Part shown: in pieces, positions 33,846 through 45,200 of the stretch | How the letters are laid out: each line of letters starts with the position of its first letter | Numbering within the stretch: position 1 is the first letter of the stretch | Assembly: GCA_025458905.1 (NCBI GenBank) | Contig: JALORN010000001.1 | Coordinates: forward strand, 167,719 to 231,718 | Length of the DNA stretch: 64,000 nt | Direction of reading: 5' to 3' | Origin: Steroidobacteraceae bacterium | GTDB taxonomy: Bacteria > Pseudomonadota > Gammaproteobacteria > Steroidobacterales > Steroidobacteraceae | Translations under genes and position numbers: made by a program | Notes under the pieces: model-generated | What the model saw: only the letters and a program-made list of their open reading frames with translations | What the model was told of the DNA's origin: nothing | Databases searched by the model: none

Positions 33846-36070
33846 GAGGCGGCCCTCACGCGGCCCTCGGAAAGCGCCTGCATCACCGCCTGCTTCGGCC
33901 CGTCGGCGACGCATCTGCCGCCGTCCATCACCATGACGCGCTCGACGAAGGCGAGCAGCTGCAGCTTGTGGGTGACGAGCACCAGGCTGCGCCCGGCAGT
34001 GAAGTGCACGATCGCCTGCATCAGCTGCTGCTCGGTCGCGTTGTCCATCGCGCTGGTCGGCTCGTCGAGCAGCAGCACCGCGGGCTCGGCCAGCAGCGCC
34101 CGCGTCAGCGCGATCAGCTGCCGCTGGCCGCCCGAGAGCCCCGCGCCCTTCTCGCCGATCGGCATGTCGTAGCCACGCGGATGCTGGGCCGCGAGCGCGT
34201 CGACGCCGGTGGCGCGTGCCACCTCGATCATCCGCGCGTCGCCCGCCTGCGGCGCGCCGGCCTTCAGATTCTCGCGCAGCGTGCCGTGCAGCAGCTGGGC
34301 CTCCTGGCCGACGTAGGCGAGGTGCCGGCGGGCGTCGGCCGGGTCGACCTGCTGCAGGTCGATGCCGTCGAGCAGCACCTGGCCGCCGCGCGGCTGGTAG
34401 AGGCCGCAGAGCAGCTTCAGCAGCGTCGACTTGCCGCTGCCTATGCGGCCGAGGATCGCGACGCGCTCGCCGCGGGCCACCGCCCAGTCGAGTCCGCGGA
34501 TCGCCGGCGGGCGGTCGGGCGCGTAGCCGAAGGCGAGGCCACGCACCTGCAGCGCGCCCTCGGCGACCGGCTTCGCGAGGTAGTCGCGCGCCGGGTCGCG
34601 GTCGGCAGGCCGGGCCATCAGCGCATCGAGCGTCCTCAGCGCACTGCGCGCCTGCTGCCAGCGCACCGCGAGGCCGGCGAGGCTGCCGACCGGCGCGAGC
34701 GAGCGCGAGGCGAGCATCACGGCGCCGATCAGCGCACCGATCGTCAGGCGGCCCTCGCCGATCAGGTAGGCGCCCCAGACCACCATCACCACGGTCGTCA
34801 GGCTCTGCATCGCCGCGCAGAAGTTCAGCACCACCTGGGTCAGCAGGCGGCTCTTCATCGCGGTCGCGGCGGTGGCCGCGCTCGCGTGCTCGTAGCGGCC
34901 CTGCATCAAGCCCTCGGCGCGCAGCGCCTTCAGCGTCTCGGCGACCGCCAGCGACTCGACCAGCAGTCCCTGGCGCAGCGAGGCCTCGCGCAGGTTCTCG
35001 CCGACGTAGCGCGCCAGCGGGATCTGCGCGAGGCCGGTGACCAGCGCCACCAGCGGGATCAGCGCGATCGGCACCCAGGCGAGCGGGCCGGCGATCGCGA
35101 CGATCACCGCCAGGAACAGCGCGAGGAACGGCAGGTCGGTCAGGGTGACGAGCGTCAGCGAGCTCGCGAAGTCGCGCACCGACTCGAACTCGCGCAGGTG
35201 GCTGGCAAAGGCGCCCGGCGAGGCGGGCTGGTGCTCGAGCCGCGTCGCCAGCGCATGCTGGAACAGCCGCGCGCCGATCACGAGGTCCGCCTTCTTGCCG
35301 GCCGAGTCGATCAGCCAGCCGCGCAGGCTGCGGGCCGCGAACTCGAAGCCGATCGCGACCGTGACGCCGACGGCGAGCGTCCACAGCGTGACGTAGGCCT
35401 GGTTCGCGATCACGCGGTCGTAGACGTTCATCACGAAGAACGTGCCCGCGAGCGTCAGCACGTTGGCGAGCACCGCCGCGAACGCCGCCTCGCCGTAGTA
35501 GCCGCGGTAGCGCCACAGCGTGCCCCAGAACCAGTGACCGCCGGCCGCCGGGCGCGGACCCGGCAGGCCGCTGCGGGTCTCGGGGCGCGGTGCCGGCTTC
35601 AGGAGGAAGCAGGCGCCGGCGTAGCGCGACTCGAGTTCGGCGAGCGCGATGCGCTCCCGGGCTCCACCCATCTCCGGCCATGCGATCTCGCACCACGGCA
35701 CGCCCGGCGCGATCGGCGACGCCGCGGCCGACGCGGCGCCGGGCCCGGCCGGGGGAGCCTCGGCGTCGGCGCCGTCGCCGCCGCGCGCCAGCAGCAGCAC
35801 CGCCCCGCCCTCGCGCAGCACCAGCACCACCGGCAGCAGCAGTGCGTGGATGTCGGCGAGGCTGCGACGCGCGACGCTGGCGTTGCACCCGGCCGCGCGC
35901 GCGGCGCGCACGAACAGCTCCGGCGTGAGGCGCGGGGCCGCCGGCAGGCCGGCGAGCAGCGCGTCCGGCGAACGCTCGATGCCATGGTGGGCGAGCGCGA
36001 GGCGCAGCGCGCCGAGCAGCGGGTCGTCGCCGCCCGGCTCGAGGCCGAGGGTGTGTGGCAGGGAGTTCAT
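33842..36070 (-). CDS. Type I secretion ABC exporter with inactive C39-like domain (LapB/LssB type)
   Basis: The 742 residues have an N-terminal C39-peptidase-like domain (about 1-150) without the catalytic cysteine: where bacteriocin exporters have Cys the sequence is DPLLGALRLALAHHG. Such C39-like domains hold RTX substrates rather than cleave them. Six transmembrane helices follow (about 170-450) and then the ATPase: Walker A GRIGSGKST, signature LSGGQRQL, Walker [13 protein letters not shown], switch His in VTHKLQ. The linker at about 90-115 is Ala/Pro-rich. It overlaps TolC upstream (ATGA) and HlyD downstream (GTGA). Its cargo is almost certainly the giant adhesin encoded upstream. Confidence 0.94.
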   Translation of the reverse strand: MNSLPHTLGLEPGGDDPLLGALRLALAHHGIERSPDALLAGLPAAPRLTPELFVRAARAAGCNASVARRSLADIHALLLPVVLVLREGGAVLLLARGGDGADAEAPPAGPGAASAAASPIAPGVPWCEIAWPEMGGARERIALAELESRYAGACFLLKPAPRPETRSGLPGPRPAAGGHWFWGTLWRYRGYYGEAAFAAVLANVLTLAGTFFVMNVYDRVIANQAYVTLWTLAVGVTVAIGFEFAARSLRGWLIDSAGKKADLVIGARLFQHALATRLEHQPASPGAFASHLREFESVRDFASSLTLVTLTDLPFLALFLAVIVAIAGPLAWVPIALIPLVALVTGLAQIPLARYVGENLREASLRQGLLVESLAVAETLKALRAEGLMQGRYEHASAATAATAMKSRLLTQVVLNFCAAMQSLTTVVMVVWGAYLIGEGRLTIGALIGAVMLASRSLAPVGSLAGLAVRWQQARSALRTLDALMARPADRDPARDYLAKPVAEGALQVRGLAFGYAPDRPPAIRGLDWAVARGERVAILGRIGSGKSTLLKLLCGLYQPRGGQVLLDGIDLQQVDPADARRHLAYVGQEAQLLHGTLRENLKAGAPQAGDARMIEVARATGVDALAAQHPRGYDMPIGEKGAGLSGGQRQLIALTRALLAEPAVLLLDEPTSAMDNATEQQLMQAIVHFTAGRSLVLVTHKLQLLAFVERVMVMDGGRCVADGPKQAVMQALSEGRVRAAS

Positions 36071-37440
36071 TCGGTGGCGGGCCTCGACAACGGCTTCGGC
36101 GCCGGCCATTGCTCGGTCCCGGCGGCCTCGGCGGCCTCGGCGGCGTCGGCGAGCGGTGCGGCCGCGATCCCGAGCCAGGAGGTCAGCGTGGCACTGGTGC
36201 CGAGCAAGCGGTACTGCGCCTGCAGCAGCTCCAGGCGCTCGCCCTCGGCGCCCTGGCGGGCCTGGAAGGCCTCGGTCTCGGCGTTCAGCAGGTCGATGAT
36301 CGAGCGGCGCCCGATCGTGAACTGCTGCCAGTACGCCTCGCGCACCTGCACCGCCTGGTCGACGAGCTCGCGGTAGACGGCAGCGCGCTCGCGCCGCGTG
36401 TCGAGCTGGGTCCAGAGCTCCGCGACGCGCGCCGAGAGGTCGCGCCGCACGGCGCGTGCGCCCTCCTGCGCCTGCACGTACTGTTGCTGCGCGGCGCGCG
36501 CGCCGGCCCGCCCGGAGCCGCCGTCGAGCGGCAGCCAGCTGACGCCGAGCCGCACGCTGTAGTCGTCGAAGTAGCGGCGCTCGCCGGCGAGGTCGCGCGG
36601 GCTGTCGACGCCGGCCTGCAGGTCGATGCGCGGCAGCATCCACGCCGACGCGGCGCCCCAGGCGTGGCGCGCGGCGTCGGCCTGCGCGTCGGCGCCGCGC
36701 GCGGCCGGGTGCGAGTCGAGCGCGGCGATCGCATCGGGCAGCGAGGCCGGCAGGGCGCGCGCCGGCTCGCGCGGCGCCTCGACCGCATCGACGTCGCGTC
36801 CGACCAGGTCGACCAGCACGGCGCGCGCCTCGTTGGCCGCGCCGCGCCGTCCAGCGAGGATCACGCGCGCCTGCTGCAGGCGCGCGCCGACCTGCACCAG
36901 GTCCGAGCCGCGCCCTCGATCGAAGCTCGCGATCTGTCGCACCCGCTCGTGCAGCGCCTCGTGGGCGGCGACGTTGTCGGCGGCGAGCTCGGCCAGGCGG
37001 TCCTGCTTGTACCACTCGAGGTAGACGTCGACGACGCGCGTGGCGAGTTCCTCCCCGGTCAGGCGCAGGGTGGCGTCGGCTGCCTGCAGCCGCCCTTCCT
37101 CGCGCGCGATCGACTCGCGCGTGCGGCCGCCGTCGAACAGCAGCAGCGAGCCGCGCAGCCCGAGGTCGCCGATCTCCGCCGGGCGCCCGCCGGAGCCCTG
37201 GAAGGCGCGCCCCGGGTCGGCGAACAGGCCGAGCTGCGGCGCGCGCGCCGCACGCGCCTGCTGCAGCTGGTAGCCGCTGGCCTCGGCGCCGGCGGCGGCG
37301 GCGCGGGTGCGCGGGTGGTTCTCGAGCGCGAAGCGCACCACCGACTCCAGCGGCTCGGCACGGGCGAGCGCCGTCGCGGCCAGCGCCGGCAAGGCGATCA
37401 GCAGCGCGCGGGCGAGGGGCTTGGCCAAGGTCCGGTGCAT
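36067..37440 (-). CDS. TolC-family outer membrane channel protein
   Basis: The 457 residues have a signal peptide (about 1-24, ending ALARA). Two repeats of the TolC helical bundle start SVVRFALENHPRTRAAAA, with YFDDYSVRLGVSWLPLDGG as a membrane strand and FTIGRRSIIDLLNAETEAF as the second helix signature. It forms the outer-membrane exit duct for the ABC/HlyD pair. It is the first gene of the secretion operon; a perfect inverted repeat lies just before its ribosome site (37448-37469). The 3' end is Ala/Glu-rich. Confidence 0.93.
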   Translation of the reverse strand: MHRTLAKPLARALLIALPALAATALARAEPLESVVRFALENHPRTRAAAAGAEASGYQLQQARAARAPQLGLFADPGRAFQGSGGRPAEIGDLGLRGSLLLFDGGRTRESIAREEGRLQAADATLRLTGEELATRVVDVYLEWYKQDRLAELAADNVAAHEALHERVRQIASFDRGRGSDLVQVGARLQQARVILAGRRGAANEARAVLVDLVGRDVDAVEAPREPARALPASLPDAIAALDSHPAARGADAQADAARHAWGAASAWMLPRIDLQAGVDSPRDLAGERRYFDDYSVRLGVSWLPLDGGSGRAGARAAQQQYVQAQEGARAVRRDLSARVAELWTQLDTRRERAAVYRELVDQAVQVREAYWQQFTIGRRSIIDLLNAETEAFQARQGAEGERLELLQAQYRLLGTSATLTSWLGIAAAPLADAAEAAEAAGTEQWPAPKPLSRPATE

Positions 37441-37447
37441 CCCGTCG

Positions 37448-37469
37448 GAGTCCACCCGCAAGTGGACTC
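37448..37469. promoter_or_regulatory. Perfect 8-bp inverted repeat upstream of the secretion operon
   Basis: GAGTCCAC and GTGGACTC, six bases apart, end seven bases before the TolC start codon. In RNA this forms a hairpin next to the ribosome site; as DNA it is a typical dimer operator. The 158-bp gap upstream also holds GTTAACC (minus strand, near 37500), a possible -10 region. Confidence 0.5.
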
Positions 37470-37563
37470 GATCCGGCCCCGGCACGTGACGTCGTGGTTA
37501 ACAGTTCGTCCCGGGGGCGCCCGGCCCGTGATGCAGTTCACGTTCCGCGACGCTGCGCCGCGC

Positions 37564-37597
37564 CCCGCGGCACGCGCGCAGCGTGGCGTGCCGCGGG
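37564..37597 (-). terminator. 12-bp perfect hairpin after the methyltransferase gene
   Basis: Arms CCCGCGGCACGC and GCGTGCCGCGGG with a ten-base loop lie two bases past the stop codon (37600-37602). There is no U tract. It separates the adhesin/methyltransferase unit from the TolC operon. Confidence 0.55.
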
Positions 37598-37599
37598 CC

Positions 37600-39165
37600 T
37601 CAGGCGGCGAGCAGCGCGAGACGCTCGAAACGTCGCAGCGACTCGTCGAGCAGCCGCCCGACGGCGACGCCGAGCACCTCCGGATCGACCACCGCGGCAT
37701 CGCCGCTGCGCACGGTGATCTCGCCGCGGACGGCGGCCTGCAGCAGCGCGTCGCACAGCCCCTCGCGGTCGAGCTCGCCGTCGAGCAGCCGCAGCACGCG
37801 CGAGTCGACGCCGTCGAGCCGGACCGTGTCGTGGCGCAGCGTCGCCACCACCTCCTCGCGCTGCAGCACCGCGGCGCGCGCCGGCGCGAACGAGCGCGGG
37901 CGCGCGTCGCCCGCCGAGCCGACCGGGATCGGCTCCAGGTGCAGCCGCAGCAGGCCCTCGAGCAGGAAGCGCATCAGCGCGGCGTCGAGCGCCGCGACGT
38001 CCGCGTCGCCCACGACCAGCCGCCCCGCGAGCAGCGCGGTCGCGCCGGCGAGCAGCTCGTCGTACGCGGCCGGGCGTGGGAAGCGCATCGCCAGCTCCAG
38101 CAGGAAGGCCTTCAGCAGCGGCGCGGTCGCCCGGATCGAGCGGCCGGATGGATCGCGGAACTCCGCCGCCTCGGCGCCCTCGGGGCGCACCGCGGCGATC
38201 GGCACGAAGGCGCAGGTCAGCAGGAAGCCACGGTGGGTCTGCGGCGTGATCGTGCGGCGCACCGCGGCCATGCGCTCGCCGTGCACCAGCAGCGTCTGCC
38301 GGAACGAGCGGTTGCGGAAGAAGTCCATGTACTGCTCGGTGGCGATGATGTTGCCGCCCGAGACCTTCTGCAGCGCCTCGTGCACCTTGGGTCCGAGCCG
38401 CTGCGGCGCCATGTCGGCGAGCGCGGCCTCGCCGAGGTAGCCGAGCCCGTGGGCGCCCGCGGCCTCGACGAACTCGCGGAAGTAGCACGGACGGTTGTAG
38501 GCCTCGAGGTGCTCGTGGAAGAGGTAGAAGTCCTCGGCCTTCTCCACCAGGCCCGCCTCGTCGGCGAGCATGCGGCCGAACGCCGAGGCAGGATCGGTGA
38601 TGTCCTTGGTGAAGCGCACCATCGCCCGTGCCTGTGCGATGCGGTCGCGCGGGTCCTGCAATCCGCGGGTGTGGAACAGCATCGCGTCGCGCACCACCTC
38701 GCGCATCTTCCAGCCGGGATAGGTGTTGTAGCTGACGTAGGCGATGCCGTCGGGCGAGAGGTTGTCGCGGCACACCGCGAGGATCGCTCCCTGCACCTCG
38801 GGCGCGACCCACGAGTAGACGCCGTGGCAGACGACGTAGTCGAAGGGCCCGGCGTCACGGCCGAACTCGGCGATGCCCTGCTGGCGGATCTCGACGTTGC
38901 CGAGCCCGAGCTCGCGGACCCGCTGCTGGCCGCGCTGCACCTGCACCGGCGAGTAGTCGATGCCGAGGAAGCGTGCGCGGGGGTAGCGCGCGGCGAGCGG
39001 CAACAGGTTGCCGCCGGCCGAGCAGCCGAGCTCGAGCACGCGCGCCTCCGACGGCAGCCGCGGCGCGAGGCCGAACAGCCGCCCCATCACCGCGAGCTGC
39101 TCGGGCTGGCTCTGCGGGAAGGCCCGCGAGGCGTACGGGATCGCGTCGTAGTCGTGGGCGCTCAT
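37600..39165 (-). CDS. Class I SAM methyltransferase with methyltransferase-regulatory domain
   Basis: The 521 residues start with a class I SAM domain (motif I VLELGCSAGGNLLPLA, acidic LGIDYS, then FDYVVCHGVYSWV; about 40-180). The characteristic YVSYNTYPGWKMREVVRDAM leads into the MethyTransf_Reg region (about 210-300), and a helical C-terminal winged part follows. This is the architecture of rickettsial outer-membrane-protein lysine methyltransferases (PKMT1/2). The gene lies between a giant secreted adhesin and its secretion operon, all on one strand, so the adhesin is a candidate substrate (inference). TAAGAT lies seven bases before the ATG with no Shine-Dalgarno. Confidence 0.86.
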   Translation of the reverse strand: MSAHDYDAIPYASRAFPQSQPEQLAVMGRLFGLAPRLPSEARVLELGCSAGGNLLPLAARYPRARFLGIDYSPVQVQRGQQRVRELGLGNVEIRQQGIAEFGRDAGPFDYVVCHGVYSWVAPEVQGAILAVCRDNLSPDGIAYVSYNTYPGWKMREVVRDAMLFHTRGLQDPRDRIAQARAMVRFTKDITDPASAFGRMLADEAGLVEKAEDFYLFHEHLEAYNRPCYFREFVEAAGAHGLGYLGEAALADMAPQRLGPKVHEALQKVSGGNIIATEQYMDFFRNRSFRQTLLVHGERMAAVRRTITPQTHRGFLLTCAFVPIAAVRPEGAEAAEFRDPSGRSIRATAPLLKAFLLELAMRFPRPAAYDELLAGATALLAGRLVVGDADVAALDAALMRFLLEGLLRLHLEPIPVGSAGDARPRSFAPARAAVLQREEVVATLRHDTVRLDGVDSRVLRLLDGELDREGLCDALLQAAVRGEITVRSGDAAVVDPEVLGVAVGRLLDESLRRFERLALLAA

Positions 39166-39298
39166 GCGCCGGATCTTAGGCGCGGCCGGGTGGCAGCCCG
39201 CGCGAACGGCGTCGCAGAACCCCGGCGGCGGGCAGCGGCGTGCCCGGCCGGGGAATGCGGGCGCCGGGCCTGCCCGCGCCGGCGACCTGGACCGCTGG

Positions 39299-42200
39299 TC
39301 AGGGCAAGGTGGCGAGGCCGCCGCCGAACGGGTCGTTGGTCAGGTAGAGCACGCGCGTCTCGCTGCCCCCGCCCATCAGCTCGGCGAGCGAGCCGTAGCG
39401 GGCGTTGCCCGCGGTCGCCGTCGCCTCGTACAGCACGCCCTCGAGCACCACGGTGCTGACGGCCGCACTCGCGCCGGAGCCGGCGGTCAGCGTCAGCCGC
39501 ACGTTGCCATTGCCGTCGGTACCGAAGGTGACGAACTGCGCCGCCGAGTCCGCCTGCGTGACGTCGCGGATCGAGAGGTTGTTGTCGATGTCGTTGTTGG
39601 TGGTCGCGGTCACCGCGCCGGCCGGGTTGAAGCCCTGGTAGATCGTCGTCGCCGCGTTGGCCCAGGCAGGCGTGCTGCCGTCGGGCGCCACCGCGCCGAC
39701 GGCCACGCTGTTGACCGCATAGCTGTCCGCGACGTCGACCAGGTACAGGCGGTCCGTGCCGACCTGGAAGTCCTTGATGACGTCGTTGCCGGACTGCGTG
39801 CCGGCGGCCATCGAGTAGGCGAACACGTCCCGCACCGCGCCGCTGGTGGCTGCAGTCGCGCCGATCGCGCCACCGTAGAGCGTGTCGTCGCCGGCGCCGC
39901 CCATGATGACGTCGATGCCACCGAGCCCCGCGACCAGCTGCGCGGCCGGGTTCGCGGCGATCGTGTCGGCGCCCGCGGTGCCGGCGGTCGAGACGCCGCC
40001 GACGGTCACGCCGCTCGCGACGTAGACCTGCGCCGTGCCACGCGTGTACAGCGTGTAGGTCGACCCGTCGCCTATGGGGTTGAGGCCCGTGCCCCCGGCG
40101 GCGACCGACCAGCCGGCGGGTCCGCCGACGCCCTCGGCGAACGTGAGGCCGTCTCCGGAGTCGCCGGTCACGAACAACGTGTTCGAGCGGCGCCCCGTGA
40201 GGCTGCCGCCGGCGGCGGTGAAGTCCCCCGCGAGCTGGTAGACGTCCTGCTCCGAGATCCGCAGCGTCGAGGCCGACGCGCCGGCCACGAGGTCGATGCG
40301 CTCGATGCTGCGCGTGTGGCCCGAAAGGTTCTGGCCGATGCCGGTGCCGGCCGCCGTGAAGTCGAGCGTCATCGCGGCGCCGACCCGCAGCGTGTCGAGG
40401 CCCGAGCCGCCGTCCACGCGCAGCCAGTCGTTGCTGCCGACGACGATCGTGTCGCTGCCGGCGCCGCCGAAGATCGCGTCCGCGCCGCCGGCGCCGCCGG
40501 AGAGCGTGTCGGCGCCCGTGGTGCCGATCAGCGAGTCCGCGCCCGCGGTACCGGTCAGGGACGAGCCGGTCCGGGCGGCCGCATTGCCGAACCCGGTGTT
40601 GCCGTAGATCAGGTAGGCCGCTCCCGCGTCGGCGCCGCCGGCGTCCGCATCCGGCGCGCCGACCAGGATGTCGTCGAGCCCGTCGCCGTTGACGTCGCCG
40701 GCGGAGTTCACGCCATGACCCGTCAGGTCGCCGGTCGTGGCACCGCGGATCGCGATGCCGCGGCTGCCGATGCCCGCGGCGAGGTCGATGTCGTTGGCGC
40801 CGGCGTCGGGCCCGCCGAAGATCACGTAGGCCGCACCCTGGTCGGTCGCGGTGCCGGCCTCGTTGCGCGGCGCGCCGACGATGAAGTCGTCGTAGCCGTC
40901 GCCGTTGACGTCGCCGAGCGCGCGCACCGACTCGCCGAAGTAGTCGTCCGCGGCCGCGCCGGTGATCAGGAAGCCGCCGGTCCCGGCCGAATGCGCCACG
41001 ACCGTGCGATCGTCGAGCACCGTGCCGTTGCCGTAGATCACGTAGACCTTGCCGGTGTCGACGCCGGTGTAGGCCGGGTCGTCGACGTTGTTGTAGCTCA
41101 TCGCGAAGTCGTCGTAGCCGTCGCCGTTGACGTCGCCGACGGTGCGGATCGAGACACGGTTGACGTCCGGGTTGGCGGAGCCGGAGTAGCCCTCGCCGTT
41201 GCCGGCGACGCGGACGCGATAGGGGTTCACGCCGGTGTTCAGCGCGGTGCCGTGGCCGATCCAGTCCGGCCCGACCTGGTCGGGCGTGGCCCCGACCCAC
41301 ATGATGTTGCCGCCGCCGCCCGGCCCGCTGGTCGCGAGGTTGCCCTGCAGGATCAGCGCGTTCACGAGGTCCGAACGCCCGCCGAGGTCGACCACGATGC
41401 CGAAGTCGGCATAGCCGTCGCCGTTGCGGTCGCCGACGCCGCCTACCGCGGAGCCGACGAACAGGCCGGTGCCGTCGGGGCCCGCGCCGATGATGATGCC
41501 GCGGGTGTCGGTGCCGGCGTGGATGATCTCGCCCGCCGGGCCGTCGTCGTCGACGAGCTTGCTGACGTCGCCGCGGAACGCCGACAGGTCGACGTTGTTG
41601 CCGGCGCCGAACTGCCGGCCGGCGTGGCCGTAGATCACGTAGGCGGCGCCCGAGCCGAAGTTGGTGAAGGTGCCCGGGGCGCCCTGGTTCGGGGTGAAGC
41701 GCGCGCCGACGACCAGGTCGTCGTAGCCGTCGCCATTGACGTCGCCCACCGAGGACAGCGCCTGGTTGTGGGTGCCGATGCCGTTGGTGCCGTTCGGGCC
41801 GGTGCCGACCTGGAAGTAGCCGCCGCCGAGCGTGGTCACGCCCAGCTCGGCGACGTTGCTGATCGACGCGCCGCCGAACACCACGTAGGCGCTGCCGGTC
41901 TGCGCGTTGCCGGTGCGCACGCCGCCGATCATGAAGTCGGCATAGCCGTCGGCATTGACGTCGCCCAGCTGCGTGACGCCGGTCATGAACTCGCCGGGGC
42001 GGCTGAACTGGTTGTCGGCCACCGAGGTGATCGTGGCGGTGCGCAGTCCGCCCGCGCCGATGCTGCCGTAGGGCGTGGACTGGCCGTAGACCAGGAAGGC
42101 CGAGCCGCCGCTCGCAGCGGTGCCGCGCTGCGACACCAGGAAGTCGTCGAGCCCGTCGCCGTTGGCGTCGCCGGCGCTGGAGACGTCCCAACCGAAGCGA

Positions 42201-45200
42201 CCGCCCGGCAGCGCGCCGGAGATCCGCACGCCGGCGCCCGCGTCGAGCCGCGACAGGTCGATGGTGCGGGTCGTGAAGTTCGCCTGAACCGTGTCCGTCG
42301 CGGCCGACAGCGGCGCATCGCCGCCGACGACCGGGTTGACCAGCGTGCCGCCGTTGCTGCCCGAGCTCTGGTCCCAGGCGCGGAACATCAGCGCGTCCGC
42401 GACCGACGCCGCGGTCGCCGAGCGGCCGCCGTCGAACACCAGGCGCGCGGTGTCGGCCAGCAGCAGCACGTGGTTGTCGGTACCGCCGGCGACGCCGTCG
42501 GCGCCGAACAGGCCATTCGCGACCTTCGAGCCGCCGGTGTTGCTGATCCAGTCCCAGCTGGTGCCGCCGTTGGTCGAGTACCACAGGGTCGCGCCGGGCG
42601 CACCGGCCGCGAGCGACGTCACCCCGATGCCGAGCTTGGCGCCGGCGTCGGCATCGGTCACCGCGCCGACCAGCAGCGATCCGGCGGTGAACACGCCGGC
42701 CGGACTCGCGCCGGCGGGTGCGTGCAGCGCCGCGTCGGCGCCGCCGGAGAACGCGTACTCGGCGGTGGCGATCGCCGGTGACCGGCTGGCGTCGAGCACC
42801 GGGGCCTCGTTGTTGTCGACGACGTTGAAGGTCAGGCGGTTCGCGCTGGGGTCGAGGTTGACGCCACCGTTGGCCGTGCCGCCGTCGTCGCGCACCTGGA
42901 AGGTGAAGTTGGCGTAGCTCGTGCCGGTCGCGCCCGTCGCCGGACGGAACACCAGCCGCCCCGCCGCGAGATCCGCGAGCATGATCTCCTGGCCGGACGT
43001 GACGGCCGCGCCGCCGAGCGTCAGCGAACCGGCCGCCGGCAGGCTCGCGATGCGCACCGACAGCAGGGCGTTCGCCGGCGCGTCCGCCGCGTCGGTCAAG
43101 GCGAAGTCCGCGGCCGAGAACGTGTACACGCCGTCCTTGGGCGCGGTCACGGTGCGGTCCGCGCCCGCCGGGGCGTCGTTGACCGCGTTGATCGTGACGG
43201 TGACGTCCTGCGTGGTGGTGTTGCCGGCGGCATCCTGCATGGTCACCGACAGCACGACCGTGCCGTTCTTGTCTGCCGCGCCCGCCACCGGCGTCACCGT
43301 GGCCTTGCCGCCTGCGATCGTGATGCCGAGGTCACCGGCGACGAATCCGGTCGCGGACTTGAAGGTCGCGGCCGTGACAGAGATGCTCGCCTGCGTCGAG
43401 AGGTTGTCGGTGGCCGCCAGCGCCGCCGCATCGACCGTCAGCGAGGTGAAGCCCTCGTTGGTCGCGAGCGCCTGGCCGAAGGTCGGCGCCGTGGCGTCGA
43501 TGGTGAGCGTCAGGCCGGCCGAGACGGTGCTGGCATTGCCGGCGAGGTCCACCTGCCGCGCCGAGACGGTGCGCGTGCCCGCGGCCAGCGCCGACGAGGT
43601 GATGCTCCACGCGCCGCCCGAGTCGGCGATCGCGCTCCCGAGCACCGTGGTGCCGTTGGTGTCGAGCAGCGTCACGGTCGCGCCGGCTTCGGCGCCCGTG
43701 CCGTTGAACACCGGCGTGGTGTTGCGCGTCAGGTTGTCGGTCGCGGAGACACCGGTGTCGCTCGCGGCGGCGAGATCCGGCACGCCCGGCGCGGCGACCG
43801 TGCGGTCGACGGTGAAGGCTCGCACCGCCGACGGTGTGCCGGCATTGCCGGCCGCGTCGGTCAGCGTGGCGACGGCCGAGTAGGCGCCGTTCACCGCGAG
43901 GCTCGCGGTGGGGATCAGCAGCGTCGCGCTGCCGGCGGCGACGTCGGCCGCGGTGATCGTGTAGCTGATCGTCGCCGGCGCGCTGCCCGGCACGGTGAGC
44001 ACCAGCGCGAGCGTCGCGCCGCTCGCGGTGCCGGTCGGCAGCGTGACCGTGACCGGCGTGCCGCCACCACTGGTCGCCTCGGCGGCGTTGACGAACCCGT
44101 CGGCGGCCTCGGGCAGGGCGAGCACGGGTGCGCCCGGGCCCGCGGAGGACAGCGTGAACGTCGAGGGCGTGGACGCGGCGCCGGTGTTGCCCGCGGCATC
44201 GACGATGCTCGCCCGCAGCGTGTAGCCGCCCTGCACGGCCTGCGCCGGCAGCGTGACCGTGGCCACGCCCGCCGTGACCTCGGCCGCCGTGACCGCGCGC
44301 GCGACGGTCGTCGTGGTGCCGTCGGGGCGCGTCAGCAGCAGCGACACGCCGTCGCCGGCGGCGAACGCACCGCTGACGTTGGCCTGGATGCCGTCAGCGT
44401 TCTCGGCGGCGTTGACGACCGGGCCCTCGGGCACGGTCAGGGTCGGCGCGGCGGGCGCGGTCGTGTCGATCGCGATGCTGAAGGTCGTGGCCTGCGACAC
44501 GTTGCCCGCCACGTCGGTCGCGGTCACCGAGACCGGGGCGGCGCCGTCGGCGAGCGCGACCGTCGGTGTCACGCTCCAGGTGCCGTTCGGGGCGACGGTC
44601 GTGCTCAGCACCGTGCCGCCGGGCAGCGTCACGCGGATCGTGTCGCCGGCATTGCCGGTGCCCGAGATCGTCGGCGTGGCATCGTTGGTGCGACCGTCGC
44701 CGGCCGTGCCGCCGTCGGAAGACGCATCGAGGCGCGCCACGGGCGCCGCCGGCGCGGTCGAGTCGATGGTCACCGTGATCGTGGCCGCGGCCGAGGACGT
44801 CGTGCCGCTGCCGCGGTTCGAGACCACCTGCAGCGTGGCCGGCCCGTCCGCCAGCGCCGCCGTCGGCGTCGCCGACCAGTTGCCGGCCGAGTCCACCGTC
44901 GCGGTCGCGATGGTCGCACCCGCGGCATTGCGCACCTCGATCGACGCGCCTGCGTCACCGCGGCCGGTGAGCGTCGGTGTCCGGACGTTGGTGATGTTGT
45001 CGCCGGCGGTCCCCGAGTCGCTCGCAGCCGCGAGCGCGAGGCCGGTCGGGGCCGAGGGCGCCGGGCTGGTCGAACCGCCCGGCGGGCTGCCGCCGGCACC
45101 GCCACCGCTGCTGCTGCCGCCGCCCCCGCCGCCGGCCGCGGCCGCGAGCCCACCGAGCGCGCCGACACCGAGCAGCACGCCGGTCGCGGAAAATCCGCCG

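Noticed and set aside
39164..42781. A 1205-codon open frame on the plus strand
   Set aside because: It lies antisense to the adhesin gene and encodes low-complexity Arg/Ala/Val/Asp sequence typical of out-of-frame readings in GC-rich DNA; the minus strand carries clear domains.
42100..45200. Repetitive GC pattern in the adhesin gene as a CRISPR or satellite array
   Set aside because: The repetition follows protein domain repeats (Ig-like and FG-GAP) with codon-level divergence and no constant spacing of identical DNA repeats.
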